A stretch of 64,000 nucleotides of DNA from GCA-2731375 sp964344935 (GTDB taxonomy: Bacteria; Pseudomonadota; Alphaproteobacteria; GCA-2731375). The notes beneath the pieces are model-generated. The model saw nothing but the letters and a program-made list of their open reading frames with translations. It ran no database searches and had not been told where the DNA came from. Positions 16,749-25,508 of this stretch are shown here, in pieces. The stretch covers positions 310,001 through 374,000 of the forward strand of contig CAYFPL010000004.1 in the NCBI GenBank assembly GCA_964344935.1. Direction: 5' to 3'. The position numbers and the translations under genes were made by a program. The first letter of the stretch is position 1. Each line of letters opens with the position of its first letter.

Positions 16749-17690
16749 CTAAACCAAGGCCTTCTTCAGACGGTCGGCGGCCAGGGCCTGGGCGGCGATG
16801 GAATCGTCCAGCAACGGCGCCATGGAGAAGAAGGCGTGGATCATGCCCTCGAAATCCACATGTTCGCAGTCCACACCTTCGGCGGTAAGCCGTTCGGCGC
16901 AGGCCATGCCTTCGTGCTTGAGAATGTCGCACTCCGCCGTGATCAGAAGCGTTGGCGGCAGGCCGGTGAATCTCTCCGCCCTGGCCGGCGATGCGCGCCA
17001 GTCTTTCAGGTCCTCGTCCGAGTTCAGGTAGTGCTCGCGGAAATAAGGAATGGACTCCGCCACCAGAGGCCCAAAGCCGTTGCCATAAGTTTCGTATGTC
17101 GGCGTGCCGCCGGTGTAGTCCATCACCGGATAGACCAGAAGTTGGAAAGCGATGGAAAGATCGTCGCTGCTGTCCCGCGCCAATAGAGATGTGACCAGTG
17201 CCAGGTTACCACCGGCGCTGTCGCCGCCCACGGCGATGCGGTCCGGGCGGATACCCATGTCAGCCGCATTATCCGAGAGCCATTTGGCGGCGGCATAGCT
17301 GTCCTCGACCGCGGCGGGAAATTTCGCCTCCGGCCCCATGCGGTAGTCGACTGAAAGAACCAGAATTTCCGCGTCGCGGCATAGGGCGCGGGCGACGCCG
17401 TCATGGGTGTCGGGGCTGCCGATGACATGGCCGCCGCCATGATAATAGACCAGGGCGCCGGTCGGCCCGGACGTGCCGGCGGGACTATACACGCGGACGG
17501 GGATCTCGCCACCAGGGCCGGGAATAGTGCGATCCTCAACCGCACCGACCTGGATCGTGGGCACGTCCCGGGCGCGAACGCCGGCTTCCATCTGTTCGCG
17601 GGCATCCACCGGGCTCAACTCGTGCATGGGCTTGAGGCCCAGGGCCTTCATGGCCTCCAACAGATCCACCAACTGGGGTTTCATCGCCAT
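16749..17690 (-). CDS. Alpha/beta hydrolase, HSL-type esterase
   Basis: A 313-residue esterase/lipase of the hormone-sensitive-lipase family. The oxyanion motif HGGG is at 84-87, and the triad is Ser158 (GDSAGG), Asp255 (ECDILKHEG) and His285 (GMIHAF). No signal peptide is seen, so it is cytoplasmic. Family members cleave short-chain esters. The spacing to its neighbours (30 and 48 bases) and shared strand with the SDR upstream and the aldo/keto reductase downstream suggest a small three-gene operon for ester/carbonyl conversion; the order of transcription is SDR, esterase, reductase. Confidence 0.9.
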   Translation of the reverse strand: MAMKPQLVDLLEAMKALGLKPMHELSPVDAREQMEAGVRARDVPTIQVGAVEDRTIPGPGGEIPVRVYSPAGTSGPTGALVYYHGGGHVIGSPDTHDGVARALCRDAEILVLSVDYRMGPEAKFPAAVEDSYAAAKWLSDNAADMGIRPDRIAVGGDSAGGNLALVTSLLARDSSDDLSIAFQLLVYPVMDYTGGTPTYETYGNGFGPLVAESIPYFREHYLNSDEDLKDWRASPARAERFTGLPPTLLITAECDILKHEGMACAERLTAEGVDCEHVDFEGMIHAFFSMAPLLDDSIAAQALAADRLKKALV

Positions 17691-17738
17691 TGGTCTGTTT
17701 CCTCCAAAGAGATTTCGGCTATAGGCCGATTTTGATTG

Positions 17739-18500
17739 CTAATACTGTACGCCCACGGAAACCGCGCCGTCGACCAGCAGATTGGTGCCGGCGATAAAGC
17801 TGGCCATGGGACTGGCCAGAAACACGGTGGCGTTGGCCACTTCCTCAGGTGTGCCCATGCGGCCCATGGGGTTCATGGCCAGCGCACCTTTGAAAATCTC
17901 GGGCGTCTCCATTTCCCTGACGTGCCAGACGCCGCCCTTGAAATAGATTGTACCGGGCGAGACCGTGTTGACCCGAATGCCCTTGGGCGCCAGTTCATGG
18001 GCCAGGTTGGACATATGGTTGATCAGGGCCGCCTTCATGGTGTTGTAGGGTCTGACGCCGCCGAAGAACTGCAGCGCGGAGACCGAGGATATGGCAACGA
18101 CGGCGGCGGCATCGGATTTCTGCAAATGGGGCAGCGCGGCATCGACGGTATTGGCCGTGGCCAGGACATCGATCTCGAATGCGGCGCGCCAGGCTTCTTC
18201 CGAGACATCCGTGGCGATGGCGGAAACGTTGGCGACCAGGGCGTCCAGACCGCCCAGTTCGTCTGCCGCCTGGTCGATCCAAGCGGTCAGGGCGGTCTTG
18301 TCGCCCACATCGACGCTGGCGCCGGTGGCCTGTACGCCCATCCCTTTCAGGGCCGCGACGGCATCTGCAACTTCATCCTGATTACGGGCGCAAATCGCCA
18401 CATCGGCGCCCTCCTGGGCAAATCGCTCAGCAATGGCGCGGCCAATGCCCCTGGTGCCACCCGTAACCATGGCCTTGCGGCCCTTTAACCCTAAGTCCAT
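17739..18500 (-). CDS. SDR family oxidoreductase
   Basis: A 253-residue short-chain dehydrogenase. The cofactor motif TGGTRGIG is at 13-20. The usual NNAG is replaced by ANVS (90-93), a known variation in some subgroups. The catalytic Ser138/139, Tyr152 and Lys156 (YNTMK) are present. It ends NLLVDGAVSVGVQY. A good ribosome binding region (GGACCTCC) precedes ATG 18500. It is first in a probable operon with the esterase and aldo/keto reductase genes and is divergent from the epimerase-like gene. Substrate unknown. Confidence 0.88.
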   Translation of the reverse strand: MDLGLKGRKAMVTGGTRGIGRAIAERFAQEGADVAICARNQDEVADAVAALKGMGVQATGASVDVGDKTALTAWIDQAADELGGLDALVANVSAIATDVSEEAWRAAFEIDVLATANTVDAALPHLQKSDAAAVVAISSVSALQFFGGVRPYNTMKAALINHMSNLAHELAPKGIRVNTVSPGTIYFKGGVWHVREMETPEIFKGALAMNPMGRMGTPEEVANATVFLASPMASFIAGTNLLVDGAVSVGVQY

Positions 18501-18596
18501 TTGGAGGTCCGTCCCATTTCAGTCGTTTCGTCCCCGATCCATTGACGCTATTGTCAAACCAGCCAAACAGTAACGCAAGATCGAAATCCGCCGCCC

Positions 18597-19643
18597 ATGT
18601 CAGATGTACTGATCCCCGCAGAGTTCCCGGACAGCTTTCCCAACGAAGAGGCCCTGGAAGAATTCATGACCCGGCCCAGCCAGGCCCTGATCGACGATCT
18701 GGCGCGATTGGACGGCGACATCATGGTGCTGGGGGCTGGCGGCAAGATGGGCCCCACTTTGGCGCGACTGGCCAAGCGGGCGGCGCCAGATAAAAATGTC
18801 ATCGGCGTGGCGCGGTTTTCGGAAGCGGGCCTGGCCGATGCCCTGCAGGCACACGGCGTGGAGACCATCACCTGCGACCTGCTCGACCGCGATGCGGTCG
18901 CCGCCCTGCCGGATGTGGCGAACATCGTCTTTATGGCCGGGCGCAAATTCGGCTCCACCGGGGCGGAGGAATTGACCTGGGCCATGAACGTCCATGTCCC
19001 CGCGTTGGTCGCTGACCGTTGCCGTGATGCCCGGATCGTCAGTTTCTCCACTGCCTGCGTCTATCCCTTCGTTTCCATCCTGTCGCAAGGTGCCAGCGAA
19101 GATGTGGCGCCCACTGCGCCGGCGGGGGAGTACGCCAACTCCTGTGTCGGGCGGGAACGCATTTTTCAGCACTTCTCGAATCAGCACGGCACGCCAGGGC
19201 GCAGCATCCGCCTCAGCTATGCCATCGATATGCGTTACGGCGTGTTGTACGACGTAGCTGCCAAGGTATTTGCTGGCGAGGCGGTCGACATCACCATGGG
19301 CCATGTCAACGTGATCTGGCAAGGCGATGCCAATGCCCAGGCCCTGCGGGCCCTGCTTCATTGCACGACACCGCACAGCGCCTTGAACGTAACGGGGCCC
19401 GACGTGACGGCTGTGTCCTGGATGGCCAAGGAATTCGGCGAACGCTTCGGCAAACCGGCCATTATCGAGGGCGAAGCGGCGCCGGAGGCCTGGCTGATCG
19501 ATACCGCCCGGGCTGAGAAACTGTTCGGCTATCCCATGGTGACTATGGGTCACATGCTTGATTGGGTCGCAGATTGGGTGGCCCACGATCGGGGCTCATT
19601 GGGCAAGCCCACACATTTTGAAGTGCGGGATGGCAACTATTGA
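18597..19643 (+). CDS. NAD-dependent epimerase/dehydratase-like protein with altered active site
   Basis: A 348-residue extended-SDR protein. The nucleotide-binding motif VLGAGGKMGPTLARL is at 44-58, and the Ser strand FSTACVYPF at 150-158. The usual YxxxK helix reads EYANSC, with Tyr179 present but Cys183 where the catalytic Lys should be. The protein may therefore bind NAD but have changed chemistry. The N-terminal extension of about 40 residues before the cofactor fold is also unusual. It is the first of four same-strand genes; the next one overlaps its end by 14 bases, which implies coupled translation. Confidence 0.82.
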   Translation: MSDVLIPAEFPDSFPNEEALEEFMTRPSQALIDDLARLDGDIMVLGAGGKMGPTLARLAKRAAPDKNVIGVARFSEAGLADALQAHGVETITCDLLDRDAVAALPDVANIVFMAGRKFGSTGAEELTWAMNVHVPALVADRCRDARIVSFSTACVYPFVSILSQGASEDVAPTAPAGEYANSCVGRERIFQHFSNQHGTPGRSIRLSYAIDMRYGVLYDVAAKVFAGEAVDITMGHVNVIWQGDANAQALRALLHCTTPHSALNVTGPDVTAVSWMAKEFGERFGKPAIIEGEAAPEAWLIDTARAEKLFGYPMVTMGHMLDWVADWVAHDRGSLGKPTHFEVRDGNY

Positions 19644-20475
19644 GGATTTGACCTGGCGCGGCCTGACGGACGCCGATATCGACCGTGCCGTAGCATTGAA
19701 CGTGGAGGCCGGCTGGAACCAGACCGCCTCCGACTGGCGCTTCATGCTGTCCCAGGGGGAGGGGACAGGCGTCGTCGATAAGGAACTGATCGCCACTTCC
19801 ATGCTGCTACCCCAGGGCGGTCCCTTTGCCTGGATCGCCATGATCCTGGTCACCGGAAAATGGCAGCGGCGCGGTCTGGCCAGCGAATTGATGCGCCGCT
19901 GTATTTCCAGATCTGAAGACCTGGGCTTGACCGCCGGCTTGGATGCGACGGAAGCCGGGCGGCAGGTATACCTTCCCCTTGGATTCCAGGACATCTATTC
20001 CCTGACCCGTTGGCAAGCCGACGCGGCGATGGTCGAACGGGAGGGGGCTGCGCGGCCCATGACAGAGAATGATCTGGCGCGGATATCAGCTTTTGACCGC
20101 AAGGTCTCGGGTGCCGCCCGCCAGGGCCTGCTGGCGCACCTTTTCGGACGCTGCCCGGATCGGGCTTTTGTCCTGGAAGAGGGCGGCGAATTGAAGGGCT
20201 TCGTGCTGGCCCGGGACGGCCGTTTGGCCACTCAGATCGGTCCATTGTCGGCCGATAGTGAAACCACTGCGGCGGCCCTACTCAGCGCGGCGCTTTCAAG
20301 CGGCCAGGGCCCGGTATTCCTCGATGCCGCCAATCATCAGAGCGGATTGGCGGTCTATCTCCGTGATGCCGGCTTCGTGGAACAGCGTGGCTATGTGCGC
20401 ATGCTGCTGGGTCAGGATAGGCCCCTCGATGACCCGAGCCGCGTTTACCTGATTGCCGGGCCGGAGCTGGGCTGA
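19630..20475 (+). CDS. GNAT acetyltransferase with C-terminal Acetyltransf_18 domain
   Basis: A 281-residue protein. The N-terminal GNAT fold (about 1-135) has the acetyl-CoA loop WQRRGLASELMRR and the LGLTAGLDATEAGRQVYLPLGF segment, where ARG/Y of the family give substrate contact. The second half (about 145-280) matches the Acetyltransf_18 type with RPMTENDLARISAFDR and FGRCPDRAFVLEEGG. Start ATG 19630 lies within the last codons of the epimerase-like gene. Acyl acceptor unknown; two-domain GNATs of this type act on small amines or are uncharacterised. Confidence 0.85.
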   Translation: MATIEDLTWRGLTDADIDRAVALNVEAGWNQTASDWRFMLSQGEGTGVVDKELIATSMLLPQGGPFAWIAMILVTGKWQRRGLASELMRRCISRSEDLGLTAGLDATEAGRQVYLPLGFQDIYSLTRWQADAAMVEREGAARPMTENDLARISAFDRKVSGAARQGLLAHLFGRCPDRAFVLEEGGELKGFVLARDGRLATQIGPLSADSETTAAALLSAALSSGQGPVFLDAANHQSGLAVYLRDAGFVEQRGYVRMLLGQDRPLDDPSRVYLIAGPELG

Positions 20476-20487
20476 TACCAACCCGTC

Positions 20488-21120
20488 ATGACAAGTCTTG
20501 CCGAAATCGAGATCAGGCCAGCGGGGCCGGACAACGAGGATCGCGCCGCGCAACTGCTTTACACCACCGCCATGCCGGTATTCGAATTCCTTTACGGACC
20601 GGACCGGGGTTTCATGTTCAATATGCTGGCCTGGCAATGGCAGATGGAAGAGAGTCTATTCAGCCATCGCCATGCTTTGGGCGCTTATGACAGAGAAGGC
20701 AATCTAATCGGCTTGGAACTGGGCTTTGACAACAAGGCTGAGGAGGCCGCCTTTGCCGGTACCTATGCGGTTGTCCGGGACCGCGCGACGGCGGAACAGC
20801 AGGCCTATGTCGCCAAGACGGCGCCACAGGTGACCTATCTCACGCCCTATACCCCAAACGGCAACTATTGCGTCCATAATCTGGCCGTGGATCCCAATGC
20901 CGGCATCAAGGGCTTGGGTCGGCGCCTGTTGCAGGGCGCCTTCGATAACGCAGCGGGGAGTGGCTATAAGGCGGTTTGCCTGGACGTCCTGGACAGCAAC
21001 CCTGCAGTGGGGTTCTATCTGCATATGGGCATGGAACTGGCCTGCGAAGTTCGCCTGCCCAGATTGATCGAAGAACACGGCATGCCATCCATCTATCGCA
21101 TGGTCAAAACCTTTGCCTGA
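20488..21120 (+). CDS. GNAT family N-acetyltransferase
   Basis: A 210-residue single-domain GNAT protein. The acetyl-CoA binding turn is seen as GIKGLGRRLLQGAFDNA around residues 140-156, followed by CLDVLDSNPAVGFYLHMGME, a typical motif B. The N-terminus has LAEIEIRPAGPDNEDRAAQLL. It begins 12 bases after the previous acetyltransferase gene and is part of the same run. The acceptor is not known. Confidence 0.87.
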   Translation: MTSLAEIEIRPAGPDNEDRAAQLLYTTAMPVFEFLYGPDRGFMFNMLAWQWQMEESLFSHRHALGAYDREGNLIGLELGFDNKAEEAAFAGTYAVVRDRATAEQQAYVAKTAPQVTYLTPYTPNGNYCVHNLAVDPNAGIKGLGRRLLQGAFDNAAGSGYKAVCLDVLDSNPAVGFYLHMGMELACEVRLPRLIEEHGMPSIYRMVKTFA

Positions 21121-21149
21121 TCCGTCGCCTCAAATTTGGAGATCTCGAA

Positions 21150-21461
21150 ATGTCCGCCTATCTCATCGTGCGTGCGCAAGTGGACCCGTCCGTTAGGTCT
21201 GCTTTCGATACCTGGTACCAGAACGAACATCTACCCGACGCCCTGAAAGCCTTTGATGCCGTCAGCGCCAAGCGGGGCTGGAGCAGCGTCGAGGACAACG
21301 TCCACATCGCCTTCTACGAGTTTCCGACATTGGCCGCCGCCGAGGCCGTCATCGGATCCGATACCATAAAAGATTTCATCGCCGAATTTGACCGCCATTG
21401 GGCCGGCAAGGTCACCCGTACCCGCGAACTGGTTGAGTTCTCACAAACCATTGAGAGTTAA
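21150..21461 (+). CDS. Small dimeric alpha/beta-barrel-like protein
   Basis: A 103-residue soluble protein. The pattern YLIVRAQVDPSVRSAFDTWY then EHLPDAL and FYEFPTLAAAEAVIGSD resembles small ferredoxin-like barrel proteins (EthD/Dabb-like). I do not assign an exact family. ATG 21150 was chosen from length and from the end of the preceding gene; the region before it (GGAGATCTCGAA) has a plausible ribosome site. It ends the four-gene run and is followed by the AT-rich island. Confidence 0.7.
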   Translation: MSAYLIVRAQVDPSVRSAFDTWYQNEHLPDALKAFDAVSAKRGWSSVEDNVHIAFYEFPTLAAAEAVIGSDTIKDFIAEFDRHWAGKVTRTRELVEFSQTIES

Positions 21462-21538
21462 TGCTGGACTTAAACCAAATTCATCTGTTGCTCTAATGTT
21501 CGAGATTCGAATACTTTGTCGTTCGGTCGATCAAACAG

Positions 21539-21946
21539 CTATTTTAATTCCTTCATCTTCTTGTCAAAAGATTTCTCCAAATCTTTGATTCTTTTCTCCA
21601 TGACGCTATTCAAGGCCTTTTGCTGGAAAACCCAAATATTCGGTGCTTGATATCCCAATAGAATAGCGATTGCGAGCGTCCGGGCTACTTGAGTTAAACC
21701 GCCTTGCGCCATGTCAAAGAAATAGAGACCGATAACAAGGCCCAGAATTGCACCAATTAGTCCTTTCAATAAAAACAATCGCTTTTCTTCCGTGCGCCTG
21801 GTTTCGGATTCTTCTAATCTTAAGCGACGGACCAATTCTTCTGCAATACCGCCAATTGCAGATAATAAAACGCAAGCAAAAATCACATATATATCAAATA
21901 TTCGTATAGTAAAATTACTTGCTTCAAATATTGGTATATTTTGCAT
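21539..21946 (-). CDS. Hypothetical membrane protein with C-terminal helix
   Basis: A 135-residue protein with three likely membrane helices (about 17-36, 60-79 and 84-101) and a charged C-terminal helix (KRIKDLEKSFDKKMKELK) that may form a coiled coil. No family recognised. The codon use is AT-rich. It lies 10 bases downstream of the secreted protein gene on the same strand, so the pair is probably one transcript. Confidence 0.65.
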   Translation of the reverse strand: MQNIPIFEASNFTIRIFDIYVIFACVLLSAIGGIAEELVRRLRLEESETRRTEEKRLFLLKGLIGAILGLVIGLYFFDMAQGGLTQVARTLAIAILLGYQAPNIWVFQQKALNSVMEKRIKDLEKSFDKKMKELK

Positions 21947-21956
21947 TATCCGCCTA

Positions 21957-22532
21957 TTATTCTGAAATATCTGACATAAAAATGGAATTTATGTCCAAGA
22001 TTTCCATATCTTTGTCATTTATTATTTTATGATAGGTGTCGAGATAACTTTCTGACTGAGTAAAGAAGGTCCTATTTAGTTTTGTCAAAATTGTCCTATA
22101 ATCCTTAACTAAATTTGTTACTTCAATACCGGTTGCAGTTTTGCAGTTAAGGTTTTTTACTAAAAAGGATATCCTTCTTTGAATGTTCACTAGTAAGACA
22201 ATCCATTCCGATTTGTCATCAATTTGTGGTTGCATTTCACCGAAATCATACATGCCACCGTTTTCGTTCGTCCGAATTAAGACTCTTCCAATTTTCTCGC
22301 CTTTGTATCTTACGGTATCATCAAACAAGTATTCGGAGACTTTAAGACTAGAGAATCTCTCGTCAAGTCGGATCATAAGATCCGATAAATGGCCAATGTT
22401 TTCTTTCACTTCAGGTGAGGTGCAACTCGCGATACCAGCTTGCGGCCAAAAAAGGACTGACGGAATTATGAACGTTGCCACCAAACATCGAGCGCAAGTT
22501 GTTCGTAAGAACTTCCAAAGTGAATATGCCAT
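21957..22532 (-). CDS. Hypothetical exported protein
   Basis: A protein of about 191 residues with an N-terminal hydrophobic segment (LVATFIIPSVLFWPQAGIAS) followed by SCTSPE, suggesting a cleaved signal peptide. The mature part is helical with a second Cys in KNLNCKTATG, which could pair with the first. No family recognised. Start ATG 22532 is preferred over 22559. Strongly AT-rich, and probably acquired with the membrane protein gene just downstream. Confidence 0.6.
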   Translation of the reverse strand: MAYSLWKFLRTTCARCLVATFIIPSVLFWPQAGIASCTSPEVKENIGHLSDLMIRLDERFSSLKVSEYLFDDTVRYKGEKIGRVLIRTNENGGMYDFGEMQPQIDDKSEWIVLLVNIQRRISFLVKNLNCKTATGIEVTNLVKDYRTILTKLNRTFFTQSESYLDTYHKIINDKDMEILDINSIFMSDISE

Positions 22533-22984
22533 TGATGTTTGAATCCCTAGTCGATGCACGTGATTGGATTCTACTCACTTAAGCAGATATCATGCCTCAA
22601 TCACCAAAGTATTCCAACCGACAATTGTGGCCAGTATGTTCTTTATTTCGCAGTTTCGTGTCAAAAAGTGTGCAATAGGCTGAAAATCATAGATGAGAGG
22701 AACCCACTTGAGCGCGCTACAAAAGCGTAACTCGATCGATGGTTTTCAAGCGATATCAGATCGGTTCGCGCTGATTTTCGCATTGATTTGGCGGGATCAC
22801 GCTTGTGGTAGAATCCCGAATTCTCACAAATATAGATTTCTATCGTTGGATTTGCGTACCCCTGCCAACATGTTCGTTGGGTTGAGAACCGACATTGGGG
22901 CGATAGCCGGTGGCTGACATTGAATTGCGTAAGATTGGACCGCGGAGTATTCGGAGCTAGGTATTGTCACAGAGAGGGTTTTAA
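22533..22984. other. Gene-free stretch in the AT-rich island
   Basis: This stretch has only a short open frame (22693-22917) without family features or a ribosome site. No tRNA, repeat or terminator was recognised. It should contain the promoter for the leftward gene starting at 22532. Confidence 0.5.
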
Positions 22985-24352
22985 CTAACCGCCGTACTTG
23001 CGCTTCATCTCTGTCACGGCGCGGCCTTCGGTCAGGAATTTGGTGCCGCCGAGCCAGACTTCCCGCACTTTGCCGTTGCGACCGCGAACCAGCCGGGCGC
23101 CTTCGCCGGGGCTGGCGAAACCACTTGAATCCCCCATCACACCTTCGTCACGGCCCGTGACCTTAATCTTGTTGGTCATGGTGAAGGGATTGACATAGCC
23201 GGGCGCAGCGACCCGGACATGGTCGGCGAAGGGGACTAGATCGATGGCGCCCCACAGGCTCCACCATCGACCAGACCAGTTTCGCGTGTGGGCAGTTGGT
23301 TTGCCGCCGGCCTGATAAGTTTGCAGGATGCGCATTACGCCGTCACCCCAAGGTCCTGAGAATCCATCCGCCGCATTGGTAAGGATGGAGATTGCCAGGT
23401 CTCGGCCAGGTAACGCGAAGGTGCGGGTCAAACATCCTTGAAATCCGCCGCCGTGGCCGAACCAATCCCAGTTGCCGACCCGTCCGCTCATAGTACCCAG
23501 GCCGTAATAGGCCGGTTGCGGGCTATGGGCATCGTGCCATTGCCGGCGGATCATTTCACGACGGCTGGCGACAGAGAGCACGCTGCGTCGGGCGGCGGGG
23601 TCGAGAGAGGCGAAAAAGCGGGCCAGATCACCAGCAGTGGATATCAATCCCGTCGCCGGTGCCAGGGCGTTGGTGCGGTTTTCGCAGGGTATGGTCACCC
23701 GACGGCCGAGGGGCTGGGTGCCGCTGTGCCCGCGCGCGAAGGGCACATTGTGATCAAGTGGCGCGTCGGGCTGGCTTTCCGACAACTTGGCGGGTGCCAT
23801 GATTTTGCGCTTTATCCATTCGACATAGGGTTCCCCAGTCACCGCCTGGATCACCAGGCCAATGGCGCCATAGCCGTGATTGGAATACTTGAACTGGCTG
23901 CTGCCGGGCAGGATGGGCGCTTCCGCCAGTGCGGCGCGTAATTCCTTCTCATTGGCGAATGGCCGACGGTCCTGCCATTGTCCGGAATCCAGTCCGTCAC
24001 GGATCAAGCCGGCGCTGTGGCTCAGAACCTGGTTGATCGTTGCTTGCGCCACGTCCTTGTGCAGGCCGTCAAGATATTGGCCCAGGGGGTCATCCAGGCG
24101 CAGGCGGTTCTCCTCCCGCAATTTCATGATCGCAGCCGCGGCGATGCTTTTGGAATGAGAGGCAACGCGAAAGCGGTGGCGCGGCGTCAGCTGTTGGCGC
24201 TTCGTGACATCGGCGTAACCAAAGGCCTCTTCCAGCACCAGGCGTCCTTTGTGGGCCACGGCAATGACACACCCCGGTTGCTCGAAGTGCTGCATCTGGT
24301 AGTCCAGCCATTGGGGAATGTAGCTCAGGGCCGACTTCAGCCAGGCATCCAT
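22985..24352 (-). CDS. Serine hydrolase, beta-lactamase/PBP4* family
   Basis: A 455-residue protein with the class C beta-lactamase/esterase fold. The SxxK motif is Ser65-Lys68 (ASHSKS), the Tyr motif is Y156SN158, and the third motif is represented by GHGGG. These residues suggest an active serine hydrolase or D-amino-peptidase/esterase. No signal peptide is visible with start ATG 24352, so it may be cytoplasmic. That start has GGAG seven bases upstream; the longer frame to 24409 would run into the terminator of the neighbouring gene. The C-terminal 100 residues form a separate beta-rich domain. Confidence 0.85.
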   Translation of the reverse strand: MDAWLKSALSYIPQWLDYQMQHFEQPGCVIAVAHKGRLVLEEAFGYADVTKRQQLTPRHRFRVASHSKSIAAAAIMKLREENRLRLDDPLGQYLDGLHKDVAQATINQVLSHSAGLIRDGLDSGQWQDRRPFANEKELRAALAEAPILPGSSQFKYSNHGYGAIGLVIQAVTGEPYVEWIKRKIMAPAKLSESQPDAPLDHNVPFARGHSGTQPLGRRVTIPCENRTNALAPATGLISTAGDLARFFASLDPAARRSVLSVASRREMIRRQWHDAHSPQPAYYGLGTMSGRVGNWDWFGHGGGFQGCLTRTFALPGRDLAISILTNAADGFSGPWGDGVMRILQTYQAGGKPTAHTRNWSGRWWSLWGAIDLVPFADHVRVAAPGYVNPFTMTNKIKVTGRDEGVMGDSSGFASPGEGARLVRGRNGKVREVWLGGTKFLTEGRAVTEMKRKYGG

Positions 24353-24393
24353 TTGGTCTCCAATTCCGGCTTTGCGAATCTGCTGCGTTACGC

Positions 24394-24431
24394 AAAAAAA
24401 TAGCCGCACCCGGCGTTATACCAGGTGCGGC
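24394..24431 (-). terminator. Rho-independent terminator of the binding-protein gene
   Basis: Read leftward, GCCGCACC (complement of 24424-24431) pairs with GGTGCGGC (complement of 24403-24410) around a 13-base loop, followed by T-rich sequence (complement of the A-run 24394-24400). It lies 17 bases after the stop of the ABC binding-protein gene. Confidence 0.85.
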
Positions 24432-24447
24432 GTTGATGTTGCGGTTC

Positions 24448-25440
24448 TTAGCCGCCAAATTTCACCGACATATCCAGGAAATCGTTGTTGTAGGTCTGGG
24501 TAATGTCGAACGGTTTCTCGAGCTTGAAGTAAGTCTCGATCAGCTTGTAGTCCGCCGCCATACGCTTGGGATCGAAATAGCCGATGGCGCCGGTGCGGGA
24601 GCTCGGCGCATCCATCAATTCCTTGACCAGGGCCCAGTTGGCTAGCGAAGAGCCGCGCTTAAGGCCGCTGTTGGCCGCCAGCAGGGCGTCGATGCAGGGA
24701 TCGGCGTTCTTGGCGCAGGCGGCGTAGGCCTTTTGCGTTACCTTGACGAAGTTCTTCACCACGTTTGGGTTCTCTTTCAGGAACTTGCCGTTGGCGATCA
24801 CCGAATTGCCATACGGATTGACCCCGATCTCCTTGCCGGAAATGAAGCCCATATCCTCGCCGAACACTTTCTGGAAGATGAAGTGGATGTTGTAGAACGA
24901 CGTGGTGACGGCGATGGAATCCGATTTCAGGGCTGCGATCTTGGCATTCGGCTTCACATTGACCCAAGTGACGCTATCGGGGTCCATGCCGGAGGCCTTG
25001 GCGAAGGCGGGCCACATTTGCCGTGCCGCATCCCATGGTGGGTTGCCGATCTTCTTGCCGGCGAAATCCTTGACGCTTTTGATGCCCGAACTTTTCTTCC
25101 AATAGAAGCCGTAGGGGGAATTGGCATAGATGTTGAACACAGCGACCAAGTCGGCGCCCTTGCCCTTGTTGACCAGGGCGGTCCCCAAATCGGCAATCCC
25201 GAGCTGGTTCTTGCCGATGCCGACGCGCTGTGACGAGAGGGTCGAACCCTTGCCCTGTTCGATAGTGAGGTCGATGCCGGCATCTGAGTACCAGCCCTGG
25301 GCCTTGGCCCAATAGACCGGGGCGTGGTCGCCGCCCGCCACCCAGTTTAGGATGAAACTGACCTTCTCCGCCGCCTGGGCGGATCCGACTGATAGGGCAG
25401 CGCCAAGCAGTGCGGCCGATAGGTATCTGATTATTTTCAT
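24448..25440 (-). CDS. ABC transporter substrate-binding protein, NMT1/THI5-like
   Basis: A 330-residue periplasmic binding protein with signal peptide (MKIIRYLSAALLGAALSVGSAQA). The segments FILNWVAGGDHAPVYWAKAQGWY and LGIADLGTALV fit the NMT1/THI5-like fold used by importers for nitrate, sulfonates, thiamine precursors and other small molecules. Its permease and ATPase are encoded at 28055-29596, on the other side of the TetR gene. GGGAGG precedes ATG 25440. A 16-bp inverted repeat lies 33 bases upstream, and a strong terminator follows. The ligand is unknown; the neighbouring enzymes point to an oxygenated cyclic or acid-sugar compound. Confidence 0.88.
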   Translation of the reverse strand: MKIIRYLSAALLGAALSVGSAQAAEKVSFILNWVAGGDHAPVYWAKAQGWYSDAGIDLTIEQGKGSTLSSQRVGIGKNQLGIADLGTALVNKGKGADLVAVFNIYANSPYGFYWKKSSGIKSVKDFAGKKIGNPPWDAARQMWPAFAKASGMDPDSVTWVNVKPNAKIAALKSDSIAVTTSFYNIHFIFQKVFGEDMGFISGKEIGVNPYGNSVIANGKFLKENPNVVKNFVKVTQKAYAACAKNADPCIDALLAANSGLKRGSSLANWALVKELMDAPSSRTGAIGYFDPKRMAADYKLIETYFKLEKPFDITQTYNNDFLDMSVKFGG

Positions 25441-25472
25441 GTTGATCCTCCCTGGGATATTCGATAGCTCTG

Positions 25473-25488
25473 GTAACCATCTGGTTAC
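25473..25488. promoter_or_regulatory. Predicted TetR operator 1
   Basis: GTAACCA (25473-25479) and TGGTTAC (25482-25488) form a 7-bp inverted repeat with a two-base spacer. It lies between the divergent starts of the binding-protein gene and the TetR gene, where a regulator would control both. A near copy lies at 26188-26203. Confidence 0.75.
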
Positions 25489-25508
25489 TAGGAAGATAGG
25501 TTGCGCTT

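Larger units (their letters stand above)
21470..22984. other. AT-rich island
   Basis: Base composition falls sharply here: the two genes inside use AAA, ATT and TTT codons freely, unlike the GC-rich genes on both sides. The island spans two unknown membrane/secreted protein genes and about 450 bases with no convincing gene. No integrase, transposase, tRNA or flanking repeat was seen. It is most simply read as acquired DNA. Confidence 0.6.

Noticed and set aside
22693..22917. A 74-codon open frame in the AT-rich gap
   Set aside because: No ribosome site, no family feature, and no coding pattern that stands out.
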